This document shows positions 24,902 to 33,797 of a stretch of 52,387 nucleotides of DNA, in pieces. Each line of letters opens with the position of its first letter. Position 1 is the first letter of the stretch. The notes beneath the pieces are model-generated. The model searched no databases, was not told where the DNA came from, and worked only from the letters and a program-made list of their open reading frames with translations. The stretch is from contig JALXFE010000323.1 of the NCBI GenBank assembly GCA_027069135.1, forward strand, positions 1 to 52,387. Direction: 5' to 3'. The translations under genes and the position numbers were made by a program. The stretch comes from Thermoanaerobaculia bacterium (GTDB lineage: Bacteria > Acidobacteriota > Thermoanaerobaculia > Multivoradales > JAHZIX01).

Positions 24902-25969
24902 GTGTCTTCCGAGGCCCCGTCCTCAGCGACCCCGTCCTCAGCAGCCCAGCTAGCTGAACTGGAAGGCCAGTTCCGGGATCAGGCCACCGCCGTCTCGGAC
25001 CGGGCCGGCTGGGAAGAGTTGCGCCTTCGGTGGGTAGGCCGTAAGCAAGGGCTCCTGCGCAGCCTGATGGGGCGGATGAAAGAAGTTCCGCCCCCGGAGA
25101 GACGGGATTACGGCCAGGGGGTCAACCGCCTCAAGAAGCTGGTCGAAGGAGAGCTAGAAGCCCTCGATCAGAAACTCCGAGACCGAGAACAGGGGCAGGA
25201 ACGGGCCGCGGCGGCGGTCGACGTCACCTTGCCCGGGCGCCGCCCGGCCCTCGGGAGCCTTCATCCGGTGACCCTCATTCGCCGGGAGATCGAAGGTATC
25301 TTTCGAGAGCTCGGATATACCGTCGCCGAAGGTCCGGAAGCGGAAGACGACTACCACAACTTCGAAGCTCTGAATTTCCCCCCGGATCACCCGGCCCGGG
25401 ATACCCAGGATACGTTTTTTCTGGAGAACGGGCTGCTGCTGCGAACCCACACCTCGCCGGTGCAGATCCGTACGATGCTCGCCCGCAAGCCTCCCATCCG
25501 GGTGATCTGCCCCGGTCGGGTCTACCGCAACGACAACGATCTGCGCCATTCCCCGATGTTCCATCAGGTCGAGGGGCTGGCAGTGGCGGAGGGCATCACC
25601 GTCGGGGATTTGAAGGGCACCCTTCAGGCCTTCATCCAGCGTCTGTTCTCAGCGGATACGGGCGTTCGGCTACGGCCGAGCTTTTTCCCTTTCACCGAAC
25701 CTTCGGCGGAGGTGGATATCACCTGTCCTTTCTGCCAGGGGACCGGAGAGGACTGCAAGGTCTGCTCCAATACCGGGTGGATGGAAATTCTCGGCTCCGG
25801 AATGGTCGATCCCCGAGTGCTCGAGGGCTGCGGCATCGATCCGGACCGTTACAGCGGTTTCGCCTTCGGCCTGGGCATCGATCGGGTGGCCATGATCCGC
25901 TACGGGATCCCCAACATACGGATGCTTTTCGACAACGACCTGCGGCTGCTTCGGCAAGTCCGGGGCTAG
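24902..25969 (+). CDS. pheS: Phenylalanyl-tRNA synthetase alpha subunit
   Basis: This 355-residue subunit holds the catalytic site of the alpha2-beta2 enzyme. It has an N-terminal coiled-coil arm (about 15-95) that contacts tRNA, then the class II core with FPPDHPARDTQDTFFL, motif 2 in RVYRNDNDLRHSPMFHQVEG and motif 3 in FGLGIDRVAMIRYGIPNIR. A Cys cluster (CPFCQGTGEDCKVCSNTGW) forms the small zinc-ribbon-like insert known from several bacterial PheS. The start is GTG 24902 with GAGGG immediately upstream, 6 bases after rplT. Confidence 0.97.
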   Translation: MSSEAPSSATPSSAAQLAELEGQFRDQATAVSDRAGWEELRLRWVGRKQGLLRSLMGRMKEVPPPERRDYGQGVNRLKKLVEGELEALDQKLRDREQGQERAAAAVDVTLPGRRPALGSLHPVTLIRREIEGIFRELGYTVAEGPEAEDDYHNFEALNFPPDHPARDTQDTFFLENGLLLRTHTSPVQIRTMLARKPPIRVICPGRVYRNDNDLRHSPMFHQVEGLAVAEGITVGDLKGTLQAFIQRLFSADTGVRLRPSFFPFTEPSAEVDITCPFCQGTGEDCKVCSNTGWMEILGSGMVDPRVLEGCGIDPDRYSGFAFGLGIDRVAMIRYGIPNIRMLFDNDLRLLRQVRG

Positions 25970-25984
25970 AGGAGGGAGCGAGCA

Positions 25985-28036
25985 ATGGAGCTTTCCCGCG
26001 ACTGGCTGCGGCAGTATGTGGAGCTTCCGGAGACGGTGGAGGAGTTGGCCGAGCGCCTGACCAACGCCGGTCATTCCGTAGAGCTCATGAGGGAATCCGG
26101 CGACGATCTCCTGCTGGATATCGACATCACCACCAATCGGTCCGACTGCATGAACCATCTGGGGATGGCCCGGGAGATCTCGGTGCTCTTCGATCGGCCG
26201 CTGTCTGTGCCGTCGACCCAGGTCACGGAGACCGCGCCGTCGTCGGCCTCGGTGGCAAAGATCGAGATCGAGGCTCCGGATCTGTGCCGACGCTACGTCG
26301 GCCGGGTGATTCGCGGAGTCGAGGTGGGCCCAAGCCCGCCCTGGTTGCGCCAGCGGTTGGAATCCATCGGGGTGCGTTCGATCAACAACGTCGTCGACGT
26401 CACCAACTTCGTCCTGTGGGAGACCGGACAGCCGCTGCATGCCTTCGACCTCGAGAAACTCACCCATGCGACGATCCGGGTTCGGCGGGCCGTCGCCGGG
26501 GAGACCCTCGTCACCCTGGACGGGGAGGAGCGCAAGCTCGACCCGGAAATGCTGATCATCGCCGACGATGCAGTCCCGGTGGCCTTGGCCGGGGTCATGG
26601 GTGGGTTGGACAGCGAGGTCACCGAGACGACGACGGAGATTCTCCTGGAGAGTGCGTTCTTCGATCCTAGCGCTGTGCGGCGTACCGCCGGACGCCTGGG
26701 CATCCACACGGATGCGAGCCATCGCTTCGAGCGAGGGGCCGATCCCCAAGCTGCCGCCGGGGCCGCGGACCGAGCCGCGGGGCTGATGGCAGACGTCGCC
26801 GGTGGGGAGGTTTTGGAAGGGGCCCTCGATGTCTACCCGGCCCCCATGGAACCCCACCGGATCGATCTGAACCACGAGCGATTGGTGGCCTTCGCCGGTG
26901 CTGCGATCCCCGCCCCGCGGGTCCAGACCTGGCTCAAAGGGCTCGGTTGTGAGCTGGAGGTGAAGACTCCGGGGACCTGGTCCGTGACGGTTCCCAGCTG
27001 GCGGTGGAACGACCTCGTATTGCCGGCAGACCTCTACGAAGAAGCGATTCGGATCTATGGCATCGACGACATCCCGGCCACGCTGCCCCGGCTTTCCGGT
27101 GTCGATGCCGGATCGGACAGTGCCGGGCGGCGCGAGGATCACCTGCGGCAGCATCTGGCCGCTTGTGGCTACTCGGAAGCCATCACCTTCGCCTTTCACG
27201 ACGCTGCCGGCGACGAGCGATATCCGGGTCTCTACCAAGGGAAAACAGCGCTCAAGTTGGCCAACGCCCTGTCGGAGCGCTACTCCGTCATGCGCCGCTC
27301 GTTATTGCCCAACCTGCTGGAAAGCGTGCAGTTCAACCAGCGGCGAGGGGCGGAATCGGTGCTTCTCTTCGAGTTGGGACATGTCTTTGCCCAGGAAGTC
27401 CGGAACACCGGGTCGGGACCGGCGGGAGCTCAGGAGAAAGGGGTTCTGGCGATGGTCGCCGGGGGCCACGAAGGGGCGTCCTGGGAAGGTGTCAAGGAGC
27501 TTGATTTCTTTGATCTCAAAGGTGTTTTGGAGAGTCTGGGCACCGCCGGGGGACGTGGTTTCGGCTTTCGGCCGGTGAGCAAGGCATTCCTCGTCGAAGG
27601 GTGCGCGGCAGAGATTCTTGCCGACGGCGAGGTCGTCGGGTACTGCGGCCGATGGATCGAGGAGCCCGGCTCCTACCCCCTCTTTGTCGCGGAGTTGGAA
27701 ACGGCCCCCCTGGTTTTAGGCGGTAGCCAAGGCCCGGTGGTCGTTCCCTCACGATTCCCCGGCATCGGCATGGACCTGACCTTGACCCACTCCTTGGAGA
27801 CCTCCTGGCAAGAGGTGCAGGATGCCGTCTGGGGACTCGCAACAGAGGATCTCTCAGCCTGTTCGCTGAAGGATCGCTACTGCGGCCAAGGGGTGCCGAC
27901 GGGAGCCGTCAACACGACGATTCATTTCTTCTACAACGCGGCCGACCGCTCCCTGACCCAGGAAGAGGTCAACGAACGACATACGGAATTGGTGATGGCC
28001 CTCGAGGGTCGTTTCAGCTGGAACCCGGAAGGCTAG
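25985..28036 (+). CDS. pheT: Phenylalanyl-tRNA synthetase beta subunit, short form without tRNA-binding OB domain
   Basis: The 683-residue subunit is about 110 residues shorter than the common bacterial form. The missing part is the EMAPII-like OB domain near the N-terminus: the chain passes directly from LTNAGHSVELMRESGDDLL to LDIDITTNRSDCMNHLGMAR. The B3/B4 editing domain, the B5 domain (from about 295, HRIDLNHERLVAFAG), the core-like domain and the C-terminal FDX-ACB anticodon domain (from about 588, SRFPGIGMDLTL) are present. AGGAGGGAG ahead of ATG 25985 is a strong ribosome site. The deletion is clean, so this is a natural short variant and not a broken gene. Confidence 0.95.
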   Translation: MELSRDWLRQYVELPETVEELAERLTNAGHSVELMRESGDDLLLDIDITTNRSDCMNHLGMAREISVLFDRPLSVPSTQVTETAPSSASVAKIEIEAPDLCRRYVGRVIRGVEVGPSPPWLRQRLESIGVRSINNVVDVTNFVLWETGQPLHAFDLEKLTHATIRVRRAVAGETLVTLDGEERKLDPEMLIIADDAVPVALAGVMGGLDSEVTETTTEILLESAFFDPSAVRRTAGRLGIHTDASHRFERGADPQAAAGAADRAAGLMADVAGGEVLEGALDVYPAPMEPHRIDLNHERLVAFAGAAIPAPRVQTWLKGLGCELEVKTPGTWSVTVPSWRWNDLVLPADLYEEAIRIYGIDDIPATLPRLSGVDAGSDSAGRREDHLRQHLAACGYSEAITFAFHDAAGDERYPGLYQGKTALKLANALSERYSVMRRSLLPNLLESVQFNQRRGAESVLLFELGHVFAQEVRNTGSGPAGAQEKGVLAMVAGGHEGASWEGVKELDFFDLKGVLESLGTAGGRGFGFRPVSKAFLVEGCAAEILADGEVVGYCGRWIEEPGSYPLFVAELETAPLVLGGSQGPVVVPSRFPGIGMDLTLTHSLETSWQEVQDAVWGLATEDLSACSLKDRYCGQGVPTGAVNTTIHFFYNAADRSLTQEEVNERHTELVMALEGRFSWNPEG

Positions 28037-28051
28037 GAGAGGACGAATAGC

Positions 28052-28285
28052 ATGGCCATCGATTGGCTCGAAAGTCTCGAACAACGGGTGCGGGAAGCCG
28101 CTTCGGAGATCGGGCGGCTGCGGCAGGAAAACAGCCGCCTAGAAGATCGCTGCGAAGACCTCGAGACGCAGCTTGAAACCGCCCAAGCAGCCTCTGAAGA
28201 AGGGGGCTGGGAGCAGGAACGAATCGAGATCCGCGAGCGTGTCGAGCGCCTCGCCGAGAGCCTTGCAGGCCTTCTCGAAGAATAG
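28052..28285 (+). CDS. Small coiled-coil protein, ZapB-like
   Basis: The 77-residue product is almost entirely heptad-patterned helix (LESLEQRVREAASEIGRLRQ, then ENSRLEDRCEDLETQLE), acidic, without signal or membrane segment. Size, composition and its place just before zapA fit the ZapB-like proteins that help organise the division ring with ZapA and FtsZ. The family is too low in complexity for a firm call. GGAGAGGACG 5' of the ATG and a 15-base gap from pheT suggest co-transcription with the pheST operon. Confidence 0.65.
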   Translation: MAIDWLESLEQRVREAASEIGRLRQENSRLEDRCEDLETQLETAQAASEEGGWEQERIEIRERVERLAESLAGLLEE

Positions 28286-28360
28286 TTAGAACAACCCTCT
28301 TGGGGCGCTTGGTCCCGGGGGCATCGGACCCTTCCGGGAGCCGAAGGGCAAAGCCTTCTA

Positions 28361-28369
28361 TGGTATAGT
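28361..28369 (+). promoter_or_regulatory. Possible extended -10 promoter before zapA
   Basis: TGG-TATAGT at 28361-28369 fits an extended -10 element (TGn followed by a 5/6 match). There is no good -35 box, which is usual for this class. The start site would lie about 60 bases before the zapA ATG. Confidence 0.4.
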
Positions 28370-28433
28370 CCGGTCGGTTTAAGTCCTTGTGAGGACATGA
28401 TTTCCGAGGAAACGGAGGCGAGGCTTCGCGAAC

Positions 28434-28730
28434 ATGGGCGCGAGGAGTACGACGACAGCCGTAGAGATATTCGGCTCGGTCTACTATGTTCGTGGCAGCG
28501 GCAACGATGGTGATTCGTTGCGGCAGCTGGCCGGCATCGTCGACGGCAAAATGCGCGAGGTGGCAGAGCAGGTTTCGACGGTGGATACAGCCAAGCTGGC
28601 AGTCCTGACAGCCCTGAACCTTGCCGACGAGTTGAATCGGTGCCAGAAATTACAGGAAGGGGAACGGGACGAAGTCCGAGAGAAGGTTCGGCAGTTGACG
28701 ACAGAGCTCGAGCAGGTACTCCAAGAATGA
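28434..28730 (+). CDS. zapA: Cell division protein ZapA
   Basis: The 98-residue protein has the ZapA pattern: an N-terminal beta hairpin (TAVEIFGSVYYVRGSG), then LRQLAGIVDGKMREVAEQ, and a long C-terminal coiled coil (AKLAVLTALNLADELNRCQK). ZapA tetramers cross-link FtsZ filaments at mid-cell. It stands between the ZapB-like gene and a 6S RNA, an arrangement seen in several bacterial phyla. The ATG at 28434 is the first start that leaves the N-terminal strand intact. Confidence 0.88.
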   Translation: MGARSTTTAVEIFGSVYYVRGSGNDGDSLRQLAGIVDGKMREVAEQVSTVDTAKLAVLTALNLADELNRCQKLQEGERDEVREKVRQLTTELEQVLQE

Positions 28731-28767
28731 ACCCGCCTCAGCTGACCGACCAGCCCTTTGTGAAGTT

Positions 28768-28976
28768 TGAAGAGTTGCATCCCCTGTGGGGTTGGTGATG
28801 GGTATCCAAATTGTAGAACCAACACTATTGCCCAGGGAGTCTTTCACCTACGGAGCCTGTGCCAGCCCCGCCTGTACGGGGACGCTAACGGCGCGTGGAG
28901 CGGACACCCACCTGAAGAGATTCAGGTTCTAAAAGCGGCAGCCCACACGGCTTCGCGGGGGATGCGATCCTCTTCT
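28768..28976 (+). ncRNA. ssrS: 6S RNA
   Basis: The roughly 205-base stretch between zapA and rny has the 6S architecture. The ends close on each other: AGAG (28771-28774) with CTCT (28970-28973), and GCATCCCC (28777-28784) with GGGGATGC (28958-28965). The 3' half contains the characteristic CACCTGAAGAGATTCAGG hairpin followed by TTCTAAAAGCGGCAGCCCAC, closely like other 6S RNAs. 6S RNA binds the housekeeping RNA polymerase holoenzyme in stationary phase by mimicking an open promoter. The exact ends are estimates. Confidence 0.82.
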
Positions 28977-29053
28977 ACTCGTAGGGGAGAAACCGTCTCC
29001 CGGCTTACCCTGCCCTACCTGTTTCGGCACCGGCTGTTTCGACACAGGAAGGG

Positions 29054-30625
29054 GTGTCTCAAGTGGAATCTATTTTCATTGCCGTGACGGCGGTCACGGC
29101 AATTGTCTTGGCCGCCGCCTTATGGTGGTTTATCGGCCGCCGGTCTGTAGAGCGAATACACACGGAAGCCCAGACCCGGGCCGATGAGATCGCCCGGGAT
29201 GCCGAGAAGCAGGCGGCCAATCGACTCCGAGAGGCGGAGGTAGCGGCCAAGGAGAAATTGCTCCAGGCCCGGTCGGAATTCGAGAAAGTCTCGCGCAAAC
29301 GTCGGGCCGAGCTGGAAACCCTGGAGCGCCGGCTCAATCAGAAGGAAGACCTCCTCGCCAAGCGTCTGGATGAAGTCACCGGACGGGAGAAAGAGCTCTC
29401 GAGTCAGGAGCGTGCGGCGACCTCCCTGGAACGCAGCCTCGAAAAGCAGCAAAAAGAATTGGATCTTCTCCTGGGGGAAGAGCGGGTCAAGCTGGAGCAG
29501 GTCGCCGGTATGACGGCCCAGCAGGCCAAGGAGCAGCTGATCCACCTTCTCGAGGGGGAGGCTCGCATCGACGCCGCCCACCTCGCCAAGCGCATCGAAG
29601 ACGAGGCTCGGGAGAACGCCCAACGCGAAGCCCAGCGAATCATCAGCATGGCGGTGCAGCGGGCGGCTTCCGATTACGTCGCAGAAACGACGGTGTCGGT
29701 GGTGATGCTGCCCAACGACGAGATGAAGGGGCGGATCATCGGGCGGGAGGGGCGCAACATCCGAGCCCTCGAGATGGTCACCGGGGTAGACCTGATCGTC
29801 GATGACACGCCGGAAGCCGTGATCGTCTCCAATTTCGACCCTCTGCGCCGGGAAATCGCCCGGGTTTCCCTGGATCGCCTCATCACCGACGGTCGGATTC
29901 ACCCGGCCCGTATCGAAGAGGTCGTCGAGAAGGTCAAGGCGGAGTTCGACGACAGCATCCGCCAGGAAGGGGAGGCTGCTTGCCTGGAGCTCAATCTCTC
30001 CGGCGTCCATCCGGAGCTCATCAAGCTCCTCGGCCGGTTGCGCTATCGAACGTCCTACGGTCAGAACGTCCTCAAACACAGCAGCGAAGTCGCCTTCCTC
30101 GCAGGCATCATGGCCTCGGAATTGAAGGTCGATGTCCACGTCGCCCGACGGGCCGGATTGCTCCACGACATCGGCAAAGCCGTGGATCGGGAAATGGAGG
30201 GCTCTCACCTGGAGCTCGGGATCGACCTGTTGAGAAAGTTCGGAGAAACCGAGCAAGTGGTCCACGCCATGGCCTGCCATCATGGGGATTACGATCCCGA
30301 GACGGTGGAAGCGGTGCTCGTGACGGCGGCGGACGCCTTGTCGGCCGCTCGCCCGGGGGCCCGACGGGAGATCCTCGAGACCTACGTGAAGCGGCTGGAG
30401 AAGCTCGAGGAGATTGCCAGCAATTTCCGGGGTGTGCAGAAGACCTTCGCCATCCAGGCCGGCCGGGAGGTTCGCATCATCGTCGACAGCGAACGCCTTT
30501 CCGACGAGCAAGCCCTGTGGCTATCCAAGGATATCGCCAAGAAGATCGAGTCCGAGTTGACCTACCCGGGTCAAATCAAGGTGACGGTGATCCGGGAAAC
30601 CCGTTCTATCGAGTACGCAAGGTAA
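29054..30625 (+). CDS. rny: Ribonuclease Y
   Basis: RNase Y is a membrane-anchored endonuclease that starts mRNA decay. The 523-residue protein has one N-terminal membrane segment (about 5-28, [16 protein letters not shown]), a long charged coiled coil (about 30-200), a KH domain ([20 protein letters not shown]) and an HD metal-dependent domain ([18 protein letters not shown] and [18 protein letters not shown]). It starts at GTG 29054 behind AGGAAGGG. ymdB follows after 10 bases, as in many bacteria. Confidence 0.97.
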   Translation: MSQVESIFIAVTAVTAIVLAAALWWFIGRRSVERIHTEAQTRADEIARDAEKQAANRLREAEVAAKEKLLQARSEFEKVSRKRRAELETLERRLNQKEDLLAKRLDEVTGREKELSSQERAATSLERSLEKQQKELDLLLGEERVKLEQVAGMTAQQAKEQLIHLLEGEARIDAAHLAKRIEDEARENAQREAQRIISMAVQRAASDYVAETTVSVVMLPNDEMKGRIIGREGRNIRALEMVTGVDLIVDDTPEAVIVSNFDPLRREIARVSLDRLITDGRIHPARIEEVVEKVKAEFDDSIRQEGEAACLELNLSGVHPELIKLLGRLRYRTSYGQNVLKHSSEVAFLAGIMASELKVDVHVARRAGLLHDIGKAVDREMEGSHLELGIDLLRKFGETEQVVHAMACHHGDYDPETVEAVLVTAADALSAARPGARREILETYVKRLEKLEEIASNFRGVQKTFAIQAGREVRIIVDSERLSDEQALWLSKDIAKKIESELTYPGQIKVTVIRETRSIEYAR

Positions 30626-30635
30626 GGATTCTGCT

Positions 30636-31424
30636 GTGAAGCTCCTCTTTGTTGGTGATGTGATCGGCAAGCCGGGCCGACGAGCCCTGCGCAGCCTCCT
30701 GCCCGAGCTGGTGGATCGACACGCTGTGGATTTCACAGTGGTCAATATTGAAAACGCCGCCGGCGGGTTTGGGGTGACGCCTCAGATTCTTAAAGAGCTG
30801 GAAGATCTGAGGGTGGATTGCTACACCTCCGGGAATCATATTTGGGACAAGAAGGAAGGGGTGGGGCTCCTCTCTCAACAGCCCAACCTGCTGCGCCCGG
30901 CGAATTATCCGGCCAAGAATCCCGGAAGCGGTCTTTTCGTCGGAGAAACCCCGGCGGGAATCCCGGTAGCCGTCCTCAACCTGGAGGGCTGCGTCTTCAT
31001 GAACAATCTGGAGTCCCCCTTCGTGGTGGCAGATCGGTTGCTCGGAGAGCTCCCGAGCTCGGTCAAGGTGGTCCTGGTAGATTTCCACGCCGAAGCCACC
31101 AGCGAGAAACAGGCCCTGGGGATCTACCTGGACGGTCGGGTGAGCACGGTGCTCGGGACGCATACCCACGTCCCCACCGCAGACGAACGTATCTTGGTGG
31201 GAGGGACGGCGGTCCTGACGGACGTTGGGATGACCGGGCCCTACGAGGGCATCATCGGCTTTCGGGCCGACCGGAGCCTGCAGCGGTTCTTGCTGCAGAC
31301 GCCTTCTCGTCTCGAGGTCGCTCGCCGGGACGTTCGGCTCGCCGGTGCCGTCATCGATGTCGACGAGGACACCGGCCACGCCCGCACCATCGAGCGCCTG
31401 CTCCTCTCGACCCACGGGACCTGA
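30636..31424 (+). CDS. ymdB: YmdB-family metallophosphoesterase (2',3'-cyclic nucleotide phosphodiesterase)
   Basis: The 262-residue protein matches the TIGR00282/YmdB family along its whole length: MKLLFVGDVIGKPGRRAL, VVNIENAAGGFGVTP, CYTSGNHIWDKKE and VLVDFHAEATSEKQALG, followed by GTHTHVPTADERIL, supply the two-metal site. B. subtilis YmdB hydrolyses 2',3'-cyclic nucleotides and is encoded next to rny, as here, so a link to RNA turnover products is likely. The GTG at 30636 begins 10 bases after rny; ribosome-site match is weak, consistent with coupling. Confidence 0.92.
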   Translation: MKLLFVGDVIGKPGRRALRSLLPELVDRHAVDFTVVNIENAAGGFGVTPQILKELEDLRVDCYTSGNHIWDKKEGVGLLSQQPNLLRPANYPAKNPGSGLFVGETPAGIPVAVLNLEGCVFMNNLESPFVVADRLLGELPSSVKVVLVDFHAEATSEKQALGIYLDGRVSTVLGTHTHVPTADERILVGGTAVLTDVGMTGPYEGIIGFRADRSLQRFLLQTPSRLEVARRDVRLAGAVIDVDEDTGHARTIERLLLSTHGT

Positions 31425-31536
31425 GACCGCCGGGACCGACACGCGGCAGCGAAATCTGCCGGGCACGAATGGCCAAGCTGAGCGGACTCTCGGGCCCTCG
31501 AACATGCTAGGCTCGGTGGCTGAAAAGGAGACTCCG

Positions 31537-31809
31537 ATGGCCGTCGATCCGGAATTATTAGAGATTCTTCGTTGCCCCAAGAGCCATGGAACCCTGGAGC
31601 TCATCGAGCTCCCCGAAGAGGTCCGCCGGGCTCTCATCGAGAAATATCGGGAGCATTTTCGGGATGAGGAACCCGTGGTGCTTCATGGGCTCTACAGCCG
31701 AGACGCTGAATTGGTGTACCCCATCGTCTCCGACATCCCCGTGATGCTCATCGACGAGGCTCTACCCGGCGAAGTCTTGCAGCGTGGGCCGGCCCCTGAG
31801 GCTCCTTGA
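31537..31809 (+). CDS. Trm112/YcaR-family small protein with degenerate metal site
   Basis: The 90-residue product has the family blocks LLEILRCPKSHGTLEL at the start and YPIVSDIPVMLIDEAL near the end. Trm112 proteins usually carry CPxC and a second Cys pair and act as partners or activators of methyltransferases. Here only one Cys remains, and about 25 charged helical residues (EEVRRALIEKYREHF) are inserted in the middle, so zinc binding is doubtful. AAGGAG 7 bases ahead fixes ATG 31537. Its TGA overlaps the TTG start of the next gene. Confidence 0.85.
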   Translation: MAVDPELLEILRCPKSHGTLELIELPEEVRRALIEKYREHFRDEEPVVLHGLYSRDAELVYPIVSDIPVMLIDEALPGEVLQRGPAPEAP

Positions 31810-33005
31810 CGAAGCCGGCCACTCTATCCCCGCAGCTGCGGCGTCAGCGGTTTGGGTTTTGGCTTTTTGCCTCCCACCTCATGACCGTTTTCAGCCTTGC
31901 CGCTTCGAATTCTCTCCTCGGCCTCAGCGTGCTATCGGTTCGCTGGGCCGGGCGTCCTTGGCCCCGCTGGACACGACGGACCCGTCGTTGGGTTTTCTGC
32001 CTGGGGCTCTATGTCGTGCTGTACCTGATCTCGGTTCTGCTATCTGCGGATCCTAGGACCAGCGCCGGCTCCCTATGGAGCACCTTTAATCTCGCGACGC
32101 CGATCTTGGGCCTGGTCTTCGTCCGGTCGGAAAAAGACGTGCGGCGGGTCGTCCAGGGTCTGATTCTCTTGGCCAGCCTGCTCGCCGTCGTGGGGCTCGT
32201 CCAATATCTCCTTGGGCAGGACAGCCTGGACGATCGGATCCGTGCCTCTCTGTCCCATTACATGACCTTCGCCGGCCTGCTGTTGGCCTGCGATTGTCTC
32301 CTACTCGCCTGGATGGTCTGCGGCGACGGGTTCAAGCGGGTCTGGGCCTGGGTCGCCCTGGTCGTCATTCAACTGGCCTTGTTGGGAAGCTACACCCGAA
32401 ATGCCTGGGTCGCCCTGGTCGTGGTCGTGACCGTCCTGATCCTGTTCCGAGCGCCAAAGCTCCTCTTGGCGTATCTCCCGATCGCCGCTCTGCTCGCGGG
32501 ATTCATGCCTTCACCCTTCCTGGACCGGTTCGCCTCCATCGCAGACCTCAAAGACCCTTCCAACTACGACCGGCTATGCATGGCCGCCGCGGGCTTCGAG
32601 ATGTTCAAGGAACGGCCTATCTTCGGCCTCGGTCCGAGAATGGTGCCGCGTCGCTACACGATTTACCGAGAGCCGACAGCTCCCCGCTATTGGGTGCCCC
32701 ATCTTCATAGCAGTTACCTCAGCCTTCTGGCAGAGAGGGGTCTTGCCTCCCTCGCGGCTTTCCTCGCCCTGGTGGGGCTGGGGGTCGCCGAAGCCTGGCG
32801 CGGCCTACGCTCGGAGGGCGGCTGGAAGGGCCCCCGAGCGGATCTCTATCTCGGAGTCCTGCTGGCCTTGCTGGCCTTCTGTGTCGCTGGCCTCTTCGAG
32901 GACTATTGGGCGGATACGGAGGTCCAACGCTTGATCCTCTTCCTCCTGGTATTGCCCTTTTGTCTGAGACCCGAGGAAGCGCAAGAAGTGGCGGAACCGG
33001 GGTAA
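31806..33005 (+). CDS. O-antigen ligase / Wzy-polymerase-like membrane protein
   Basis: The 399-residue protein has about ten hydrophobic segments and the Wzy_C-type features SYTRNAWVALVVVVTVLIL and, near residue 300, HLHSSYLSLLAERGLASL, where the conserved His lies in the periplasmic loop. Such proteins ligate or polymerise lipid-linked glycans in the inner membrane. The exact substrate is unknown, and no sugar-assembly cluster surrounds it; one glycosyltransferase lies 10 kb away. The TTG start at 31806 overlaps the upstream TGA (TTGA); ATG 31881 is an alternative but would cut the first membrane segment. Confidence 0.82.
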   Translation: MTKPATLSPQLRRQRFGFWLFASHLMTVFSLAASNSLLGLSVLSVRWAGRPWPRWTRRTRRWVFCLGLYVVLYLISVLLSADPRTSAGSLWSTFNLATPILGLVFVRSEKDVRRVVQGLILLASLLAVVGLVQYLLGQDSLDDRIRASLSHYMTFAGLLLACDCLLLAWMVCGDGFKRVWAWVALVVIQLALLGSYTRNAWVALVVVVTVLILFRAPKLLLAYLPIAALLAGFMPSPFLDRFASIADLKDPSNYDRLCMAAAGFEMFKERPIFGLGPRMVPRRYTIYREPTAPRYWVPHLHSSYLSLLAERGLASLAAFLALVGLGVAEAWRGLRSEGGWKGPRADLYLGVLLALLAFCVAGLFEDYWADTEVQRLILFLLVLPFCLRPEEAQEVAEPG

Positions 33006-33062
33006 GGCTCCCTTGCCAGTGGTATGATGCTGACTTGACCGGTGTCCTCGAGCCCAAACTCT

Positions 33063-33797
33063 ATGCGCCTGGACCAGCTACTCGTCAAAAAAGGCCTTTT
33101 CCCGAGCCGTGAACGGGCTCGCCGGGCCGTTTTGGCCGGGGATGTCGAGATCGAGGGCCGCCCAGCGACCAAGCCTGCCACCGCGGTCTCTCAGACCGCA
33201 GAGTTCTCGGTCCGAGATTCCTGCCAGCCTTTCGTTTCCCGAGGTGGGCTCAAGCTAGCCGCCGCCCTCGATTTCTTTGCAATCGATCCTCAGGACCAGA
33301 CCTGTTTCGACGTCGGAGCTTCGACCGGAGGTTTCACCGATTGCCTTCTGGAACGCGGTGCCCGCCGGGTCTACGCCGTGGATGTGGGCCACGCTCAATT
33401 GGCTCCCAAGCTTCGCCAGGACCCGAGGGTGAAATCCTGGGAAGGGGTCAACGCTCGTTATCTGGCCGAGGATTTCCTGCCGGAACCCTGCGATCTCGTC
33501 GTGGCTGATCTTTCCTTCATTTCCATTCTCAAAGTAGCTCCCGCCTTGCTCCCGCATATCAAAGAAGGAGGGATCTTCCTGCCGCTTCTCAAACCACAAT
33601 TCGAGGTGGGCCCCCATGGGGTCGGGAAGGGCGGGATCGTTCGTGAGGAAGATGTGCGCCGGGCAATCCTCAAGGAGCGATACCGGCAGTTGGCAGACCT
33701 GGGCTTTTTGGGTCTGGGAATGTTCGACTGTCCGGTGGCCGGTTCGGACGGCAACCGAGAGGCCTTGGTGGCGTTGCGTCGGGGAGGTTCACTTTGA
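33063..33797 (+). CDS. tlyA: TlyA-family rRNA 2'-O-methyltransferase (S4 + FtsJ domains)
   Basis: The 244-residue protein begins with an S4 RNA-binding domain (MRLDQLLVKKGLFPSRERAR, then VLAGDVEIEGRP) and continues with an FtsJ-type methyltransferase whose SAM loop is DVGASTGGFTDCLLERGA. The later blocks DLVVADLSFISI and LLKPQFEVGPHGVGKGG are family hallmarks. TlyA of mycobacteria methylates 16S C1409 and 23S C1920. ATG 33063 is the family start; an in-frame GTG at 33042 is possible. TGA overlaps the nadK TTG. Confidence 0.92.
   Translation: MRLDQLLVKKGLFPSRERARRAVLAGDVEIEGRPATKPATAVSQTAEFSVRDSCQPFVSRGGLKLAAALDFFAIDPQDQTCFDVGASTGGFTDCLLERGARRVYAVDVGHAQLAPKLRQDPRVKSWEGVNARYLAEDFLPEPCDLVVADLSFISILKVAPALLPHIKEGGIFLPLLKPQFEVGPHGVGKGGIVREEDVRRAILKERYRQLADLGFLGLGMFDCPVAGSDGNREALVALRRGGSL

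Noticed and set aside
25670..27238. 522-codon minus-strand frame across pheS and pheT
   Set aside because: Both sense-strand genes are certain. The antisense product shows no domain and spans a gene boundary.
29120..30511. 463-codon minus-strand frame inside rny
   Set aside because: Mirror of the RNase Y reading frame, with no family features.
31444..31461. Hairpin CGGCAG-CGAAAT-CTGCCG as terminator of rny-ymdB
   Set aside because: A 6-pair stem without a T-run; too weak to call.
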